A stretch of DNA of 9,308 nucleotides from an uncultured Eubacterium sp. (lineage in GTDB: Bacteria > Bacillota > Clostridia > Eubacteriales > Eubacteriaceae): positions 1 through 9,308 of the forward strand of contig CACZTE010000178.1 of NCBI GenBank assembly GCA_902784045.1. The letters are read 5' to 3'. Of this stretch, positions 1 to 6,919 are shown piece by piece. Every line of letters begins with the position of its first letter. Position 1 is the first letter of the stretch. Under the pieces are notes generated by a model. It was given only the letters and a program-made list of their open reading frames with translations. It was not told where the DNA came from and searched no databases. A program made the translations under genes and the position numbers.

Positions 1-567
1 TATCTCAATTTGGAGGGGATTCCTTTCAGGCTCATTGATACCGCCGGCATAAGAGAGACTGTCGATATTGTGGAACGTCTCGGTGTCGACAAGGCAATCG
101 GCCTTATTGATGAAGCGGAATTAATTATTGATATGCGAGATGTTTCACGTGAAACACATATAAACACAATGATTGAAAAACAATTAAATCAAAAGAAACG
201 CATTATCGTCTATAATAAGATTGATTTGTGTTCCGATGATCATCATCCTGATTGCGATGTTGCTGTCTCTGCCAAAACTGGAGAGGGCATTGACAAACTA
301 AAAACAAAAATGGTAGAAATTGCCCAAACGTCTTGTCAGATGCGTGACGACAGTGACGTTGTTTTAAACAAACGCCACGCCGAAGCTCTCACCGAAATCC
401 GTTCACATTTGATAGAAGCCAAAAACACACTAACAGATGAACTTCCTATCGATATGGCGGCCATTGATTTAAACGAAGCTTTGATTAAGTTGCGCGCGAT
501 AACCGGTAAAAGCGTCGGAGATGATATCATTGACAGCATCTTCGCCAACTTTTGCTTGGGAAAATAA
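1..567 (+). CDS. mnmE: MnmE (TrmE), tRNA modification GTPase, 3' part only
   Basis: This is the C-terminal 188 residues of MnmE; the reading frame is open from base 1, so the N-terminal domain, Walker A and switch I lie outside the window. MnmE is a GTPase that works with MnmG to place the carboxymethylaminomethyl (or aminomethyl) group on C5 of wobble uridine 34 in certain tRNAs. Visible motifs, numbered from the first codon here: DTAGIRET (residues 13-20, G3 motif with the Glu that family members need for GTP hydrolysis), NKID (72-75, G4), SAK (90-92, G5), and the diagnostic C-terminal FCLGK (184-188) containing the conserved active-site cysteine. An intact parS lies inside the coding sequence and spells D-V-S-R-E-T. 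mnmG follows after about 120 bases. Identity is secure; the truncation is only the window edge. Confidence 0.97.
   Translation, partial: YLNLEGIPFRLIDTAGIRETVDIVERLGVDKAIGLIDEAELIIDMRDVSRETHINTMIEKQLNQKKRIIVYNKIDLCSDDHHPDCDVAVSAKTGEGIDKLKTKMVEIAQTSCQMRDDSDVVLNKRHAEALTEIRSHLIEAKNTLTDELPIDMAAIDLNEALIKLRAITGKSVGDDIIDSIFANFCLGK
141..156. other. parS site 1 (ParB-binding centromere), inside mnmE
   Basis: The 16-base perfect palindrome TGTTTCACGTGAAACA matches the Bacillus-type parS consensus TGTTNCACGTGAAACA exactly. It is read in frame within mnmE as part of codons for D-V-S-R-E-T. ParB (encoded at 5003-5893) should bind here, load as a CTP-dependent clamp and spread. A match of this length by chance in 9 kb is very unlikely, and the nearby parAB genes give it context. 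Confidence 0.95.
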
Positions 568-690
568 GTATATTTTAATTGATATTGATATGAGTTGTAT
601 TAATCTCACAGACCATTATACGAGAGAAACAATTATCGATAATCTTGAAACACAACGATGCGCAAAAAGGGAAACCGGAAAGAAGAAAAA

Positions 691-2574
691 ATGAGTTATA
701 ATGCTGAAACATTTGATGTGATTGTTATTGGTGCCGGGCATGCCGGGTGTGAAGCAGCGTTATCATCCGCGCGCCTGGGACATAAAACGCTGCTTTTGAC
801 CATCAATTTAGATTCTGTGGCGATGATGCCCTGTAATCCCGCCATTGGCGGAACGGGAAAAGGGCATTTGGTCAGAGAAATTGATGCCCTTGGCGGAGAG
901 ATGGGGAAAAACATTGACGCGACAATGATCCAGTGCAGAATGCTTAACACAGCAAAAGGTCCCGCGGTTCATTCTTTGCGCGCGCAAGCAGATAAAAAAG
1001 CTTATCAATTCCGCATGAAGGAAGTCATTGAAAATCAAGAGAATCTCTTGTTAAAACAGCAGGAAGCCACCAATCTTCTCATCGAAGACGGTAAAATTAT
1101 CGGCGTCGAAGTACAAACGGGAGCCATTTATGCCTGTCAGGCATGCATTGTCTGTACCGGAACCTATCTCAAAGGAAAAATTTTCATCGGAGACGTACAA
1201 TACGAAAGCGGGCCCAACGGACTTTTTCCGGCGCGTTTTTTATCCCAAAGTCTTGAAGATGCCGGGATTTCTCTGCAGCGTTTTAAGACAGGAACGCCTG
1301 CCAGAGTTGATGCTAAAACCCTTGACTACGATGAAATGACGATTCAGCCCGGAGATGAAACCATCACGCCTTTTTCCTTTGAGACAGAAAGCATCGATAT
1401 CGACCAGGTTCCTTGTTACTTAACCTACACTAATCAGGAAACTCATGATATCATTAACGCGAATTTAGATCGCAGTCCTCTTGTAAAAGGAGATGTGGTC
1501 GGCGTTGGCCCGCGCTATTGTCCGTCTATCGAAACCAAAGTGATGCGTTTTAAAGATAAAGAAAGGCATCAGATTTTTATGGAACCAGAAGGGTTACATA
1601 CAAGGGAAGTTTATGTCCAAGGAATGTCTTCCTGCCTTCCGGAAGATGTGCAAATTGCGTTGTACCGCACAGTGCCGGGAATGAATCATGTAGAGTTTAT
1701 GCGCTCGGCCTATGCCATCGAATATGACTGTATTCATCCGACAGAACTCTACGCCACTTTGGCCCATAAAAAAATTGAAGGACTATATTTCGCAGGACAA
1801 ATTAACGGCACATCAGGTTACGAAGAGGCTGCCGCGCAAGGCTTGATCGCCGGCATCAATGCCGCACTAAAAATCCAGGGAAAAGAAGAAATCATTCTCG
1901 ATCGCTCTGAAGCATATATTGGCGTATTGATTGATGATATCATTAATGAAGACGCGCAGGAACCTTACCGCATGATGACATCCCGCGCTGAATATCGACT
2001 GCTGCTTCGTCAAGATAACGCGGACAGAAGATTGACCCCAATCGGACACGATGTTGGGTTGATTTCCGATGAGCGTTATCAAAAATTATTGTCTAAGAAA
2101 GAAGCGATTCAAAATGAAATTAATCGAATCAAAAAAATCACTGTTAAGCCCAATACGGAAAACAATGAAATATTAACAAAAATGGGCGCGACACCTATCT
2201 CTTCCGGAGTTGCTTTAGATACGCTTTTAAAAAGACCGCAGATCACTTATGAAAACAGCGTGCCTTTTGATCCGGAAAGGAAACCGCTTCCGAAGGCAGT
2301 CAAAGAAGCAGTCGAAATCGAAATAAAATACGAAGGTTACATCCAAAAACAAATTTCACAAGTGCGCAGTTTCAAAAAAGCGGAAAACAAGATGCTTCCG
2401 AAAGATTTGGATTATCATGCCATCGGAGGACTAAGATTGGAAGCAGCTGAAAAACTTGATCAAGTACGTCCGATGTCCATCGGACAGGCATCCAGAATAT
2501 CCGGGGTTTCACCGGCAGACATTGCGGTTTTACATATTTATTTAAATCACCGTTATCAAGAGAAAACATTATGA
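691..2574 (+). CDS. mnmG: MnmG (GidA), tRNA uridine-34 carboxymethylaminomethyl modification enzyme
   Basis: MnmG is the FAD-dependent partner of MnmE in the wobble-uridine modification, acting as a cytosolic heterotetramer. I chose ATG 691, giving 627 residues, close to the family's roughly 630. An upstream in-frame ATG at 658 would add 11 lysine/arginine-rich residues absent from homologues, and a purine-rich stretch (GGAAAGAAG, 678-686) sits before 691. Visible features: FAD-binding GAGHAG near residues 14-19; CNPAIGG with Cys48; RYCPSIE with Cys277, the same position number as the conserved catalytic-region cysteine of E. coli; the second GidA signature starting AGQ at 368 and continuing through GYEEAAAQG; and a C-terminal helical domain ending in the usual IGQASRISGVSPADI motif, which contacts MnmE and tRNA. 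Its TGA stop overlaps the rsmG start (ATGA), indicating translational coupling. The roughly 120-base gap after mnmE contains no convincing promoter or terminator. Confidence 0.98.
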   Translation: MSYNAETFDVIVIGAGHAGCEAALSSARLGHKTLLLTINLDSVAMMPCNPAIGGTGKGHLVREIDALGGEMGKNIDATMIQCRMLNTAKGPAVHSLRAQADKKAYQFRMKEVIENQENLLLKQQEATNLLIEDGKIIGVEVQTGAIYACQACIVCTGTYLKGKIFIGDVQYESGPNGLFPARFLSQSLEDAGISLQRFKTGTPARVDAKTLDYDEMTIQPGDETITPFSFETESIDIDQVPCYLTYTNQETHDIINANLDRSPLVKGDVVGVGPRYCPSIETKVMRFKDKERHQIFMEPEGLHTREVYVQGMSSCLPEDVQIALYRTVPGMNHVEFMRSAYAIEYDCIHPTELYATLAHKKIEGLYFAGQINGTSGYEEAAAQGLIAGINAALKIQGKEEIILDRSEAYIGVLIDDIINEDAQEPYRMMTSRAEYRLLLRQDNADRRLTPIGHDVGLISDERYQKLLSKKEAIQNEINRIKKITVKPNTENNEILTKMGATPISSGVALDTLLKRPQITYENSVPFDPERKPLPKAVKEAVEIEIKYEGYIQKQISQVRSFKKAENKMLPKDLDYHAIGGLRLEAAEKLDQVRPMSIGQASRISGVSPADIAVLHIYLNHRYQEKTL

Positions 2575-3278
2575 AACTAAAAGATAATTATCAAGCACTT
2601 TGGGAAAAATTACCAATTACGATAACCGACGATCAGTTTGAGAAGCTTGAAAAGCTTATGGATGCCGTTGTTGAAATGAATCAAAAACTAAACCTGACTC
2701 GAATTACCGATTATGAGGATTTCGCGGTCCGCCATTTATTTGATTCTTTGGCGGTAAATATGCCGGCAGGGGAATTGGTGCTGGATGTAGGCACCGGCGG
2801 TGGATTTCCGGGACTTCCCCTTGCCGTGTGTTATCCGGAAAGGCGCTTTACGTTGCTCGATGCCACAGCCAAAAAAATCGAAGCCGTTAAAATAATTGCT
2901 GAAAAAGCTAGTATTCATAACGTTAATTTTCTTATTGGAAGAGCAGAAGAACTATCAAGAAATGAACAATACAGGGAAAGTTATGATATTGTCGTTTCCC
3001 GTGCTGTTGCCTCATACGCTGTTTTGTCAGAATTGTGTCTTCCCTTTGTAAAACGCGGAGGTTGCTTTCTGGCATGGAAAGGACCTGGTGGAGAAGAGGA
3101 ATTGGCGGATGCGGGAAAAGCGACAATTTTGCTCGGTGGAAATCAACCAGAAATAAAAGACAAAAATGTACTGAAAAACCGAGGGGTTCATGTTATAATT
3201 TTCTGTGAAAAAAAACGTGAAACACCCAGGAAATATCCGAGGCCATTTGGACAAATCAAAAAGAAACCTCTAAATTAG
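2571..3278 (+). CDS. rsmG: RsmG (GidB), 16S rRNA (guanine-527 N7)-methyltransferase
   Basis: RsmG transfers a methyl group from S-adenosylmethionine to N7 of G527 in the 16S rRNA 530 loop; loss in other bacteria gives low-level streptomycin resistance. The 235 residues match the usual 210-240. Visible: N-terminal NLTRITDYEDFAVRHLFDS (41-59), the class I SAM-binding loop VLDVGTGGGFPG (70-81; homologues more often read DIGSGAGFPG), the acidic strand LLDATAKKIEAVK, the family segment VVSRAVASYAVLSELCLP, and the C-terminal basic ETPRKYPRPFG with the terminal KKPL. The start overlaps the mnmG stop by 4 bases and has only a weak ribosome site (AAGAGA), as expected for coupled translation. A parS begins at the base directly after the TAG stop, and a parS half-site lies in the last codons. 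Confidence 0.96.
   Translation: MKLKDNYQALWEKLPITITDDQFEKLEKLMDAVVEMNQKLNLTRITDYEDFAVRHLFDSLAVNMPAGELVLDVGTGGGFPGLPLAVCYPERRFTLLDATAKKIEAVKIIAEKASIHNVNFLIGRAEELSRNEQYRESYDIVVSRAVASYAVLSELCLPFVKRGGCFLAWKGPGGEEELADAGKATILLGGNQPEIKDKNVLKNRGVHVIIFCEKKRETPRKYPRPFGQIKKKPLN
3215..3224. other. parS half-site in the 3' end of rsmG
   Basis: ACGTGAAACA matches the right 10 bases of parS exactly, while the left 6 bases (AAAAAA here) do not match at all. It lies 54 bases before the intact parS 2, in the codons for K-R-E-T. It may be a decayed or weak accessory site, or just codon use for this conserved segment of RsmG. ParB normally needs both halves, so specific loading here is doubtful. Confidence 0.3.
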
Positions 3279-3294
3279 TGTTTCACGTGAAACA
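3279..3294. other. parS site 2, between rsmG and noc
   Basis: A second exact TGTTTCACGTGAAACA, starting at the base immediately after the rsmG TAG stop and ending 21 bases before the noc ATG. It is the ParB nucleation site closest to the noc-parA-parB genes. Because it sits in the leader of noc, bound ParB could also dampen transcription into noc-parAB; that regulatory role is inference. The two intact sites are 3138 bases apart. Confidence 0.95.
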
Positions 3295-3315
3295 TCTGCA
3301 ATACCGGAGATACAA

Positions 3316-4182
3316 ATGAGATTTTTTAAAAAAGATAAAAAAACAGAAAAAGCTTTGAAACCCGAACCTCCAAAAAACGAACCCGTCGGGATAACAATCA
3401 AAGACATTCCTGTTGACAATATCATTCCAAACCCAAATCAACCAAGAAAAAGCTTTAAAACAGAACAATTGGAAGAATTGGCAGAGTCAATTAAAATCTT
3501 TGGTGTGATATCTCCGATTCAGGTTCGCAAAATTGATGAAACGTCCTATGAACTCGTTTCTGGAGAAAGACGGCTTCGCGCTGCCAAATTAGCGGGACTA
3601 AAAACTGTTCCTGCCATTGAAATGAAAATCGGCGAGCAAGATTCGGCAGTCATTGCCATTATTGAAAATGTCCAGCGGGAAAATTTGACCTTTTTTGAGG
3701 AAGCGGAAAGTTATCGACAACTCATGAAATATTACGATATGACGCAGGAAGAGATTGCGGCAAGACTCGGAAAATCCCAATCATTTGTCGCCAATAAAAT
3801 CAGACTGCTAAAGCTTTCACCCCAAATTGTGCAAAAGATCAAGGAGGCAGGTCTTAGCGAGCGTCATGCCAGAGCGCTTATCCGTGTTCCGGATGAATCC
3901 ATTCAAAGCGAAGTGATTGATCAAATCATCAAAAAAGATTTGAATGTTAAAAAAACCGAAGCGCTGGTCGAGGAAATTCGCGATAATGTTCTGACAAACA
4001 ATTATGAAGAAAAAATCACCCGAGAGAAAAAAGCAAGGGTAAAATCCTTTATCAACGCGCAAATCTATATCAATACCATCAAGTCTGCCTTTAAAGAAAT
4101 CAAACAAAGCAGAAAAGACGTCTCTTATGAAGAAAAAGAAAAAGATGACAGTGTTCAAATTGTCATCACGATTCCAAAGTGA
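3316..4182 (+). CDS. noc: Noc, nucleoid occlusion protein (ParB paralogue)
   Basis: Noc is a ParB-like CTPase that binds its own chromosomal sites (NBS), spreads, attaches the DNA to the membrane and blocks FtsZ-ring assembly over the nucleoid. The 288 residues contain the ParB/Noc N-terminal CTP-binding domain (NPNQPRKSF 39-47, GERRLRAA 83-90, ENVQRE 117-122), a helix-turn-helix region (about 143-166), and a C-terminal domain ending in VQIVITIPK that resembles the Noc dimerisation end. The four positions that set specificity in this family read Gln155, Lys161, Lys166, Arg183: the Q-K-K-R set of Noc, not the ParB set. The N-terminus MRFFKKDKK is short and basic with two Phe, consistent with a membrane-targeting helix but less hydrophobic than in Bacillus. 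GGAGA (3306-3310) lies 5 bases before the ATG. The main alternative is a second ParB; the specificity residues argue against it. Confidence 0.9.
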   Translation: MRFFKKDKKTEKALKPEPPKNEPVGITIKDIPVDNIIPNPNQPRKSFKTEQLEELAESIKIFGVISPIQVRKIDETSYELVSGERRLRAAKLAGLKTVPAIEMKIGEQDSAVIAIIENVQRENLTFFEEAESYRQLMKYYDMTQEEIAARLGKSQSFVANKIRLLKLSPQIVQKIKEAGLSERHARALIRVPDESIQSEVIDQIIKKDLNVKKTEALVEEIRDNVLTNNYEEKITREKKARVKSFINAQIYINTIKSAFKEIKQSRKDVSYEEKEKDDSVQIVITIPK

Positions 4183-4236
4183 TGTAAATTTGACAAAAGA
4201 GCTACCGAAGAATTAAATAAAGGAGAAATTTAAGAG

Positions 4237-5016
4237 ATGTCAAAAATAATCGCAGTATTTAATCAAAAGGGCGGAGTCGGTAAAACAACAACAAATATGA
4301 ATTTGACAACGGCTCTTGCCATGGAGGGTTATCGCGTGTTGACAGTGGATATAGATCCACAGGGGAATACAACAAGCGGTTTCGGATTTGAAAAAGAAAA
4401 AATAGAAAACAATATTTATGACGCAATTATCAACGGCGATGATGTGAAAAACATCATTTTAACCACCGGATTTAAGGGGTTGCACATTTTACCTTCAAAT
4501 ATAGATTTGGCCGGTTCCGAAATTGAACTTGCCGATAAAGATGGCAGAGAATCCCGCCTTAGAAATGTTTTAGAGCCCGTTGCGAACTATTATGACTATA
4601 TCTTTATCGATTGTCCGCCGTCTTTGGGTCTTTTGACCATTAACGCGTTGGTGGCATCCGACGCGGTGCTCATTCCGATTCAATGTGAATATTATGCGCT
4701 TGAGGGTGTGGGACAGCTACTTAATACAGTCACCTTGGTCAAAAAAAGTTTAAATCCTAAGTTGGGCATTGAAGGTGTCTTGCTTACAATGTATGATTCC
4801 CGTACAAATTTATCTGTTCAGGTTGCCGAGGAAGTTCGTGGCTATTTTAAAGATAAAGTATATCAGACAAATATTCCCAGAAACATTCGCTTGGCGGAAG
4901 CACCCAGTTTCGGGCAGACAATATTTGAATATGCGCCGCAATCCAAGGGATCGAAAGCCTATTTGGAATTAGCCCGCGAATTTATAGAAAGACAGGAGAG
5001 AAATGGCCAAAAATAA
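4237..5016 (+). CDS. parA: ParA (Soj), chromosome-partitioning ATPase
   Basis: ParA binds DNA non-specifically as an ATP dimer and is released when ParB stimulates its ATPase, moving or separating origins; in Bacillus it also controls DnaA. The 259 residues cover the whole chromosomal-type ParA with no N-terminal helix-turn-helix extension, so it is not a plasmid type Ia ParA. Visible: deviant Walker A KGGVGKTT (11-18) with signature Lys11 and Lys16, Walker A' DIDPQGN with catalytic-type Asp40, Walker B DCPPSLG beginning at Asp125, QCEYYALEG, and the C-terminal IPRNIRLAEAPSFGQ segment. An AGGAG (4221-4225) lies 11 bases before the ATG, a somewhat long spacing. The last 14 bases overlap parB, in another frame, so the pair should be translated together. 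Confidence 0.97.
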   Translation: MSKIIAVFNQKGGVGKTTTNMNLTTALAMEGYRVLTVDIDPQGNTTSGFGFEKEKIENNIYDAIINGDDVKNIILTTGFKGLHILPSNIDLAGSEIELADKDGRESRLRNVLEPVANYYDYIFIDCPPSLGLLTINALVASDAVLIPIQCEYYALEGVGQLLNTVTLVKKSLNPKLGIEGVLLTMYDSRTNLSVQVAEEVRGYFKDKVYQTNIPRNIRLAEAPSFGQTIFEYAPQSKGSKAYLELAREFIERQERNGQK

Positions 5017-5893
5017 AGGTTTAGGCAAAGGCCTTCGCGCTTTAATTTCAGAAAATGTTGATTTGGATGATAACGGGATAGTTAAAAATTCGGAAGACAT
5101 CCTCGCCAACGAAACAATGATTGTTGATCTTGACTTATCAAAAGTCAAACCGAATCCCAAGCAGCCCAGACAGCATTTTGAAAAAAAAGCATTGGAAGAG
5201 CTTGCGGCCTCCATTAAAGAACATGGTATTTTGCAGCCTTTGATCGTACAAAAAGAGAAAGAGATCTATATCATTATCTCCGGTGAAAGGCGGTTTCGAG
5301 CCGCCCATATTGCCGGACTCAAGACAGTGCCTGTCATCATCAAAGATTTATCACCGATGGATGTTCTGGAAATATCCCTTATAGAGAATCTGCAGCGCGA
5401 AGATCTCAATGTGATGGAAGAGGCGTTGGCCTATAAAGTCCTCATGAATAACTATAATCTAACTCAGGGAGAAGTCGGAATCAAAATCGGGAAAAGCCGC
5501 GCGGCAGTGGCCAATACTATGCGACTTTTAAACCTGCCGGAATCGGTACAGAATCTTGTGGTTTCCGGAAAACTCAGTTCTGGACACGCCAGAGCACTCC
5601 TGGGATTAGATGATGAAAAACAAATTGTTCAAGCGGCGGATACAGTTATTCAAAAAAAATTAAATGTTCGGGAAACAGAAAAGCTCATCAGCGAAATGAA
5701 AAAATCCCGAAGACCCAAACAAAAGCATCCGGTAGATCCATATCTGGCGGACGCGGAAGAGCAACTGAAAGATCATTTTCATACAGATGTTAAAATAAAA
5801 TCTAAAGATAATAAAGGTAAAATAGAGTTGGCCTTTTACTCGGCCGATGATTTAAATCGACTGCTTGATTTGCTAAAACTAAGTGGGAGGTAA
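5003..5893 (+). CDS. parB: ParB (Spo0J), chromosome-partitioning CTPase, parS-binding
   Basis: ParB binds parS, closes as a CTP-dependent clamp, spreads along flanking DNA, recruits SMC condensin to the origin and stimulates ParA. The 296 residues show the N-terminal ParA-contact peptide GLGKGLRALIS (6-16), the CTP-binding domain with NPKQPRQHF (51-59), GERRFRAA (94-101) and ENLQRE (128-133), a helix-turn-helix (about 154-177) and a C-terminal dimerisation region ending LNRLLDLLKL. Specificity positions read Arg166, Thr172, Asn177, Gly194, the ParB pattern, contrasting with Q-K-K-R in the upstream paralogue; two exact parS sites lie in this window. ATG 5003 is preceded by GGAGAG (4995-5000) and lies inside the end of parA. 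Confidence 0.97.
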   Translation: MAKNKGLGKGLRALISENVDLDDNGIVKNSEDILANETMIVDLDLSKVKPNPKQPRQHFEKKALEELAASIKEHGILQPLIVQKEKEIYIIISGERRFRAAHIAGLKTVPVIIKDLSPMDVLEISLIENLQREDLNVMEEALAYKVLMNNYNLTQGEVGIKIGKSRAAVANTMRLLNLPESVQNLVVSGKLSSGHARALLGLDDEKQIVQAADTVIQKKLNVRETEKLISEMKKSRRPKQKHPVDPYLADAEEQLKDHFHTDVKIKSKDNKGKIELAFYSADDLNRLLDLLKLSGR

Positions 5894-5902
5894 TAGCCTG
5901 TT

Positions 5903-6880
5903 ATGAAACAAGCCAATTTTAGAGCCAAACGCAAGCGCAGCGCACTAACCAACGCATTAATCGCGAATTTTTTAAATATTGTCATTATTGCAGTATTTAA
6001 ATTAATCATCAATTTGATCGGTCCCGGACATTACAACATACCTTTCGGTGTTATACAGCTGGTTCTCATTACCGCTTTTTGGATTGGGTTTAATTATTAC
6101 CAATTTAAAGATGCCGGAGAGGAGGATAAAGTAGATTACGGCTTTTATTTGCTGATGTGCATGATTCCTACGTTGTTTTTTACCTTACTGGCAATCATAA
6201 TCAGCAATGTCAATATCGGCAATTCTTTTGGAAGCACCTGGAATGCGCTGACTTTTGCTGTTGCGCCGGCTTTATATTTGTATATTCCTTACGGTATTAT
6301 TTATCGTTTGATTGGAACGAATCTGCCGCTGGCAGCATTTATGCTGATATGCATTGTCTACATTTGTGCAGCTCAATTTATCGGATATCTCATCGGTAAA
6401 AAAAGCCGGCAAGAAGCAATGGCTCGTATCAGAAAACGTCAAGAAATCCAAGAAAGACAAATTGCGGAACAAGCTGAAATGGCCGAGCGTGCCAAACAGC
6501 AAAGAGAAACCGAAGCATCCAAAATAGTTAGACAGGGTGTCAGAAGACGGACAACCCCCAAACCAAACCGCAGAGATCCCCTTAGTGATATCGAACAGCC
6601 GGCAATTATTCAAACAGAAGCCTTTGAGCCTATTACAGATGAAATGATTGCAAAAGTCAAAGCGGAACAAGAGGCAAAAAAAGAAGCGAGACGTAAAGCC
6701 AGTGAAGCTCGTAAAGCCAAAATCAAAAGAATGAATCCTGCTTCAAAGAAAAAAAGCCCCGCTAAAACAGAACCGTCTCAAACGCCAACAGGCAAAAATC
6801 CTTCCGAAGCTCAAAAAGATAAAGAACAAAACGAAGGACCGCAATGGGTTGTTCCTAGAAAAGGCGGACAAAAAAAATAA
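5903..6880 (+). CDS. Unrecognised membrane protein with basic coiled-coil tail
   Basis: I do not recognise a family. The 325 residues split in two. Residues 1-165 start with a basic stretch (RAKRKR, 7-12) and hold four or five hydrophobic segments, about 18-39 (interrupted by Lys33), 46-66, 80-101, 115-134 and 141-164. Residues 166-325 are hydrophilic and strongly basic: a Glu/Gln/Arg/Ala-rich likely coiled coil (about 168-208), an Arg/Pro patch (RRR 214-216), a second Lys/Glu/Ala helix after ITDEMIAKVK, and a Lys/Ser/Pro/Thr-rich, probably disordered end finishing RKGGQKK. The ATG is 9 bases after the parB stop; GGGAGG (5885-5890, inside parB) is 12 bases away, a long spacing. Close linkage to parAB suggests co-transcription. 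A role in attaching DNA or segregation proteins to the membrane is conceivable from the basic tail but is pure inference. Confidence 0.85.
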   Translation: MKQANFRAKRKRSALTNALIANFLNIVIIAVFKLIINLIGPGHYNIPFGVIQLVLITAFWIGFNYYQFKDAGEEDKVDYGFYLLMCMIPTLFFTLLAIIISNVNIGNSFGSTWNALTFAVAPALYLYIPYGIIYRLIGTNLPLAAFMLICIVYICAAQFIGYLIGKKSRQEAMARIRKRQEIQERQIAEQAEMAERAKQQRETEASKIVRQGVRRRTTPKPNRRDPLSDIEQPAIIQTEAFEPITDEMIAKVKAEQEAKKEARRKASEARKAKIKRMNPASKKKSPAKTEPSQTPTGKNPSEAQKDKEQNEGPQWVVPRKGGQKK

Positions 6881-6889
6881 AAGACAAAA

Positions 6890-6919
6890 CAAGGTCAGGG
6901 GCAAACGCTCTTGGCCTTG
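6890..6919 (+). terminator. Strong hairpin, terminator-like, between the membrane protein gene and cvpA-like gene
   Basis: CAAGGTCAGGGGC (6890-6902) pairs with GCTCTTGGCCTTG (6907-6919) over 13 positions, including three G-T pairs, around the tetraloop AAAC. AAGACA (6881-6886) can also pair with TGTCTT (6920-6925) outside a three-A bulge. The + strand tail is only moderately T-rich (TGTCTTATTCT), so termination may be partial; the minus-strand tail is far richer in T, but there is no minus-strand gene here to end. It could be an intrinsic terminator, an attenuator or an mRNA processing/stability element. Confidence 0.5.

Noticed and set aside
632..643. 12-base palindrome ATTATCGATAAT upstream of mnmG as a possible operator.
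   Set aside because: About two palindromes of this length are expected by chance in 9.3 kb, and nothing else supports it.
658..690. Upstream ATG for mnmG adding 11 residues.
   Set aside because: The extra segment is Lys/Arg-rich and unlike MnmG N-termini; starting at 691 gives the usual M-x-Y-x-x-x-x-x-D-V-I-V-I-G-A-G pattern and length.
4190..4218. Perfect TTGACA (4190-4195) with 17-base spacing to TTAAAT (4213-4218) before parA.
   Set aside because: The -10 match is only four of six, and the predicted start point near 4225 would remove the AGGAG at 4221-4225 from the message, leaving parA almost leaderless. Read-through from noc is simpler.
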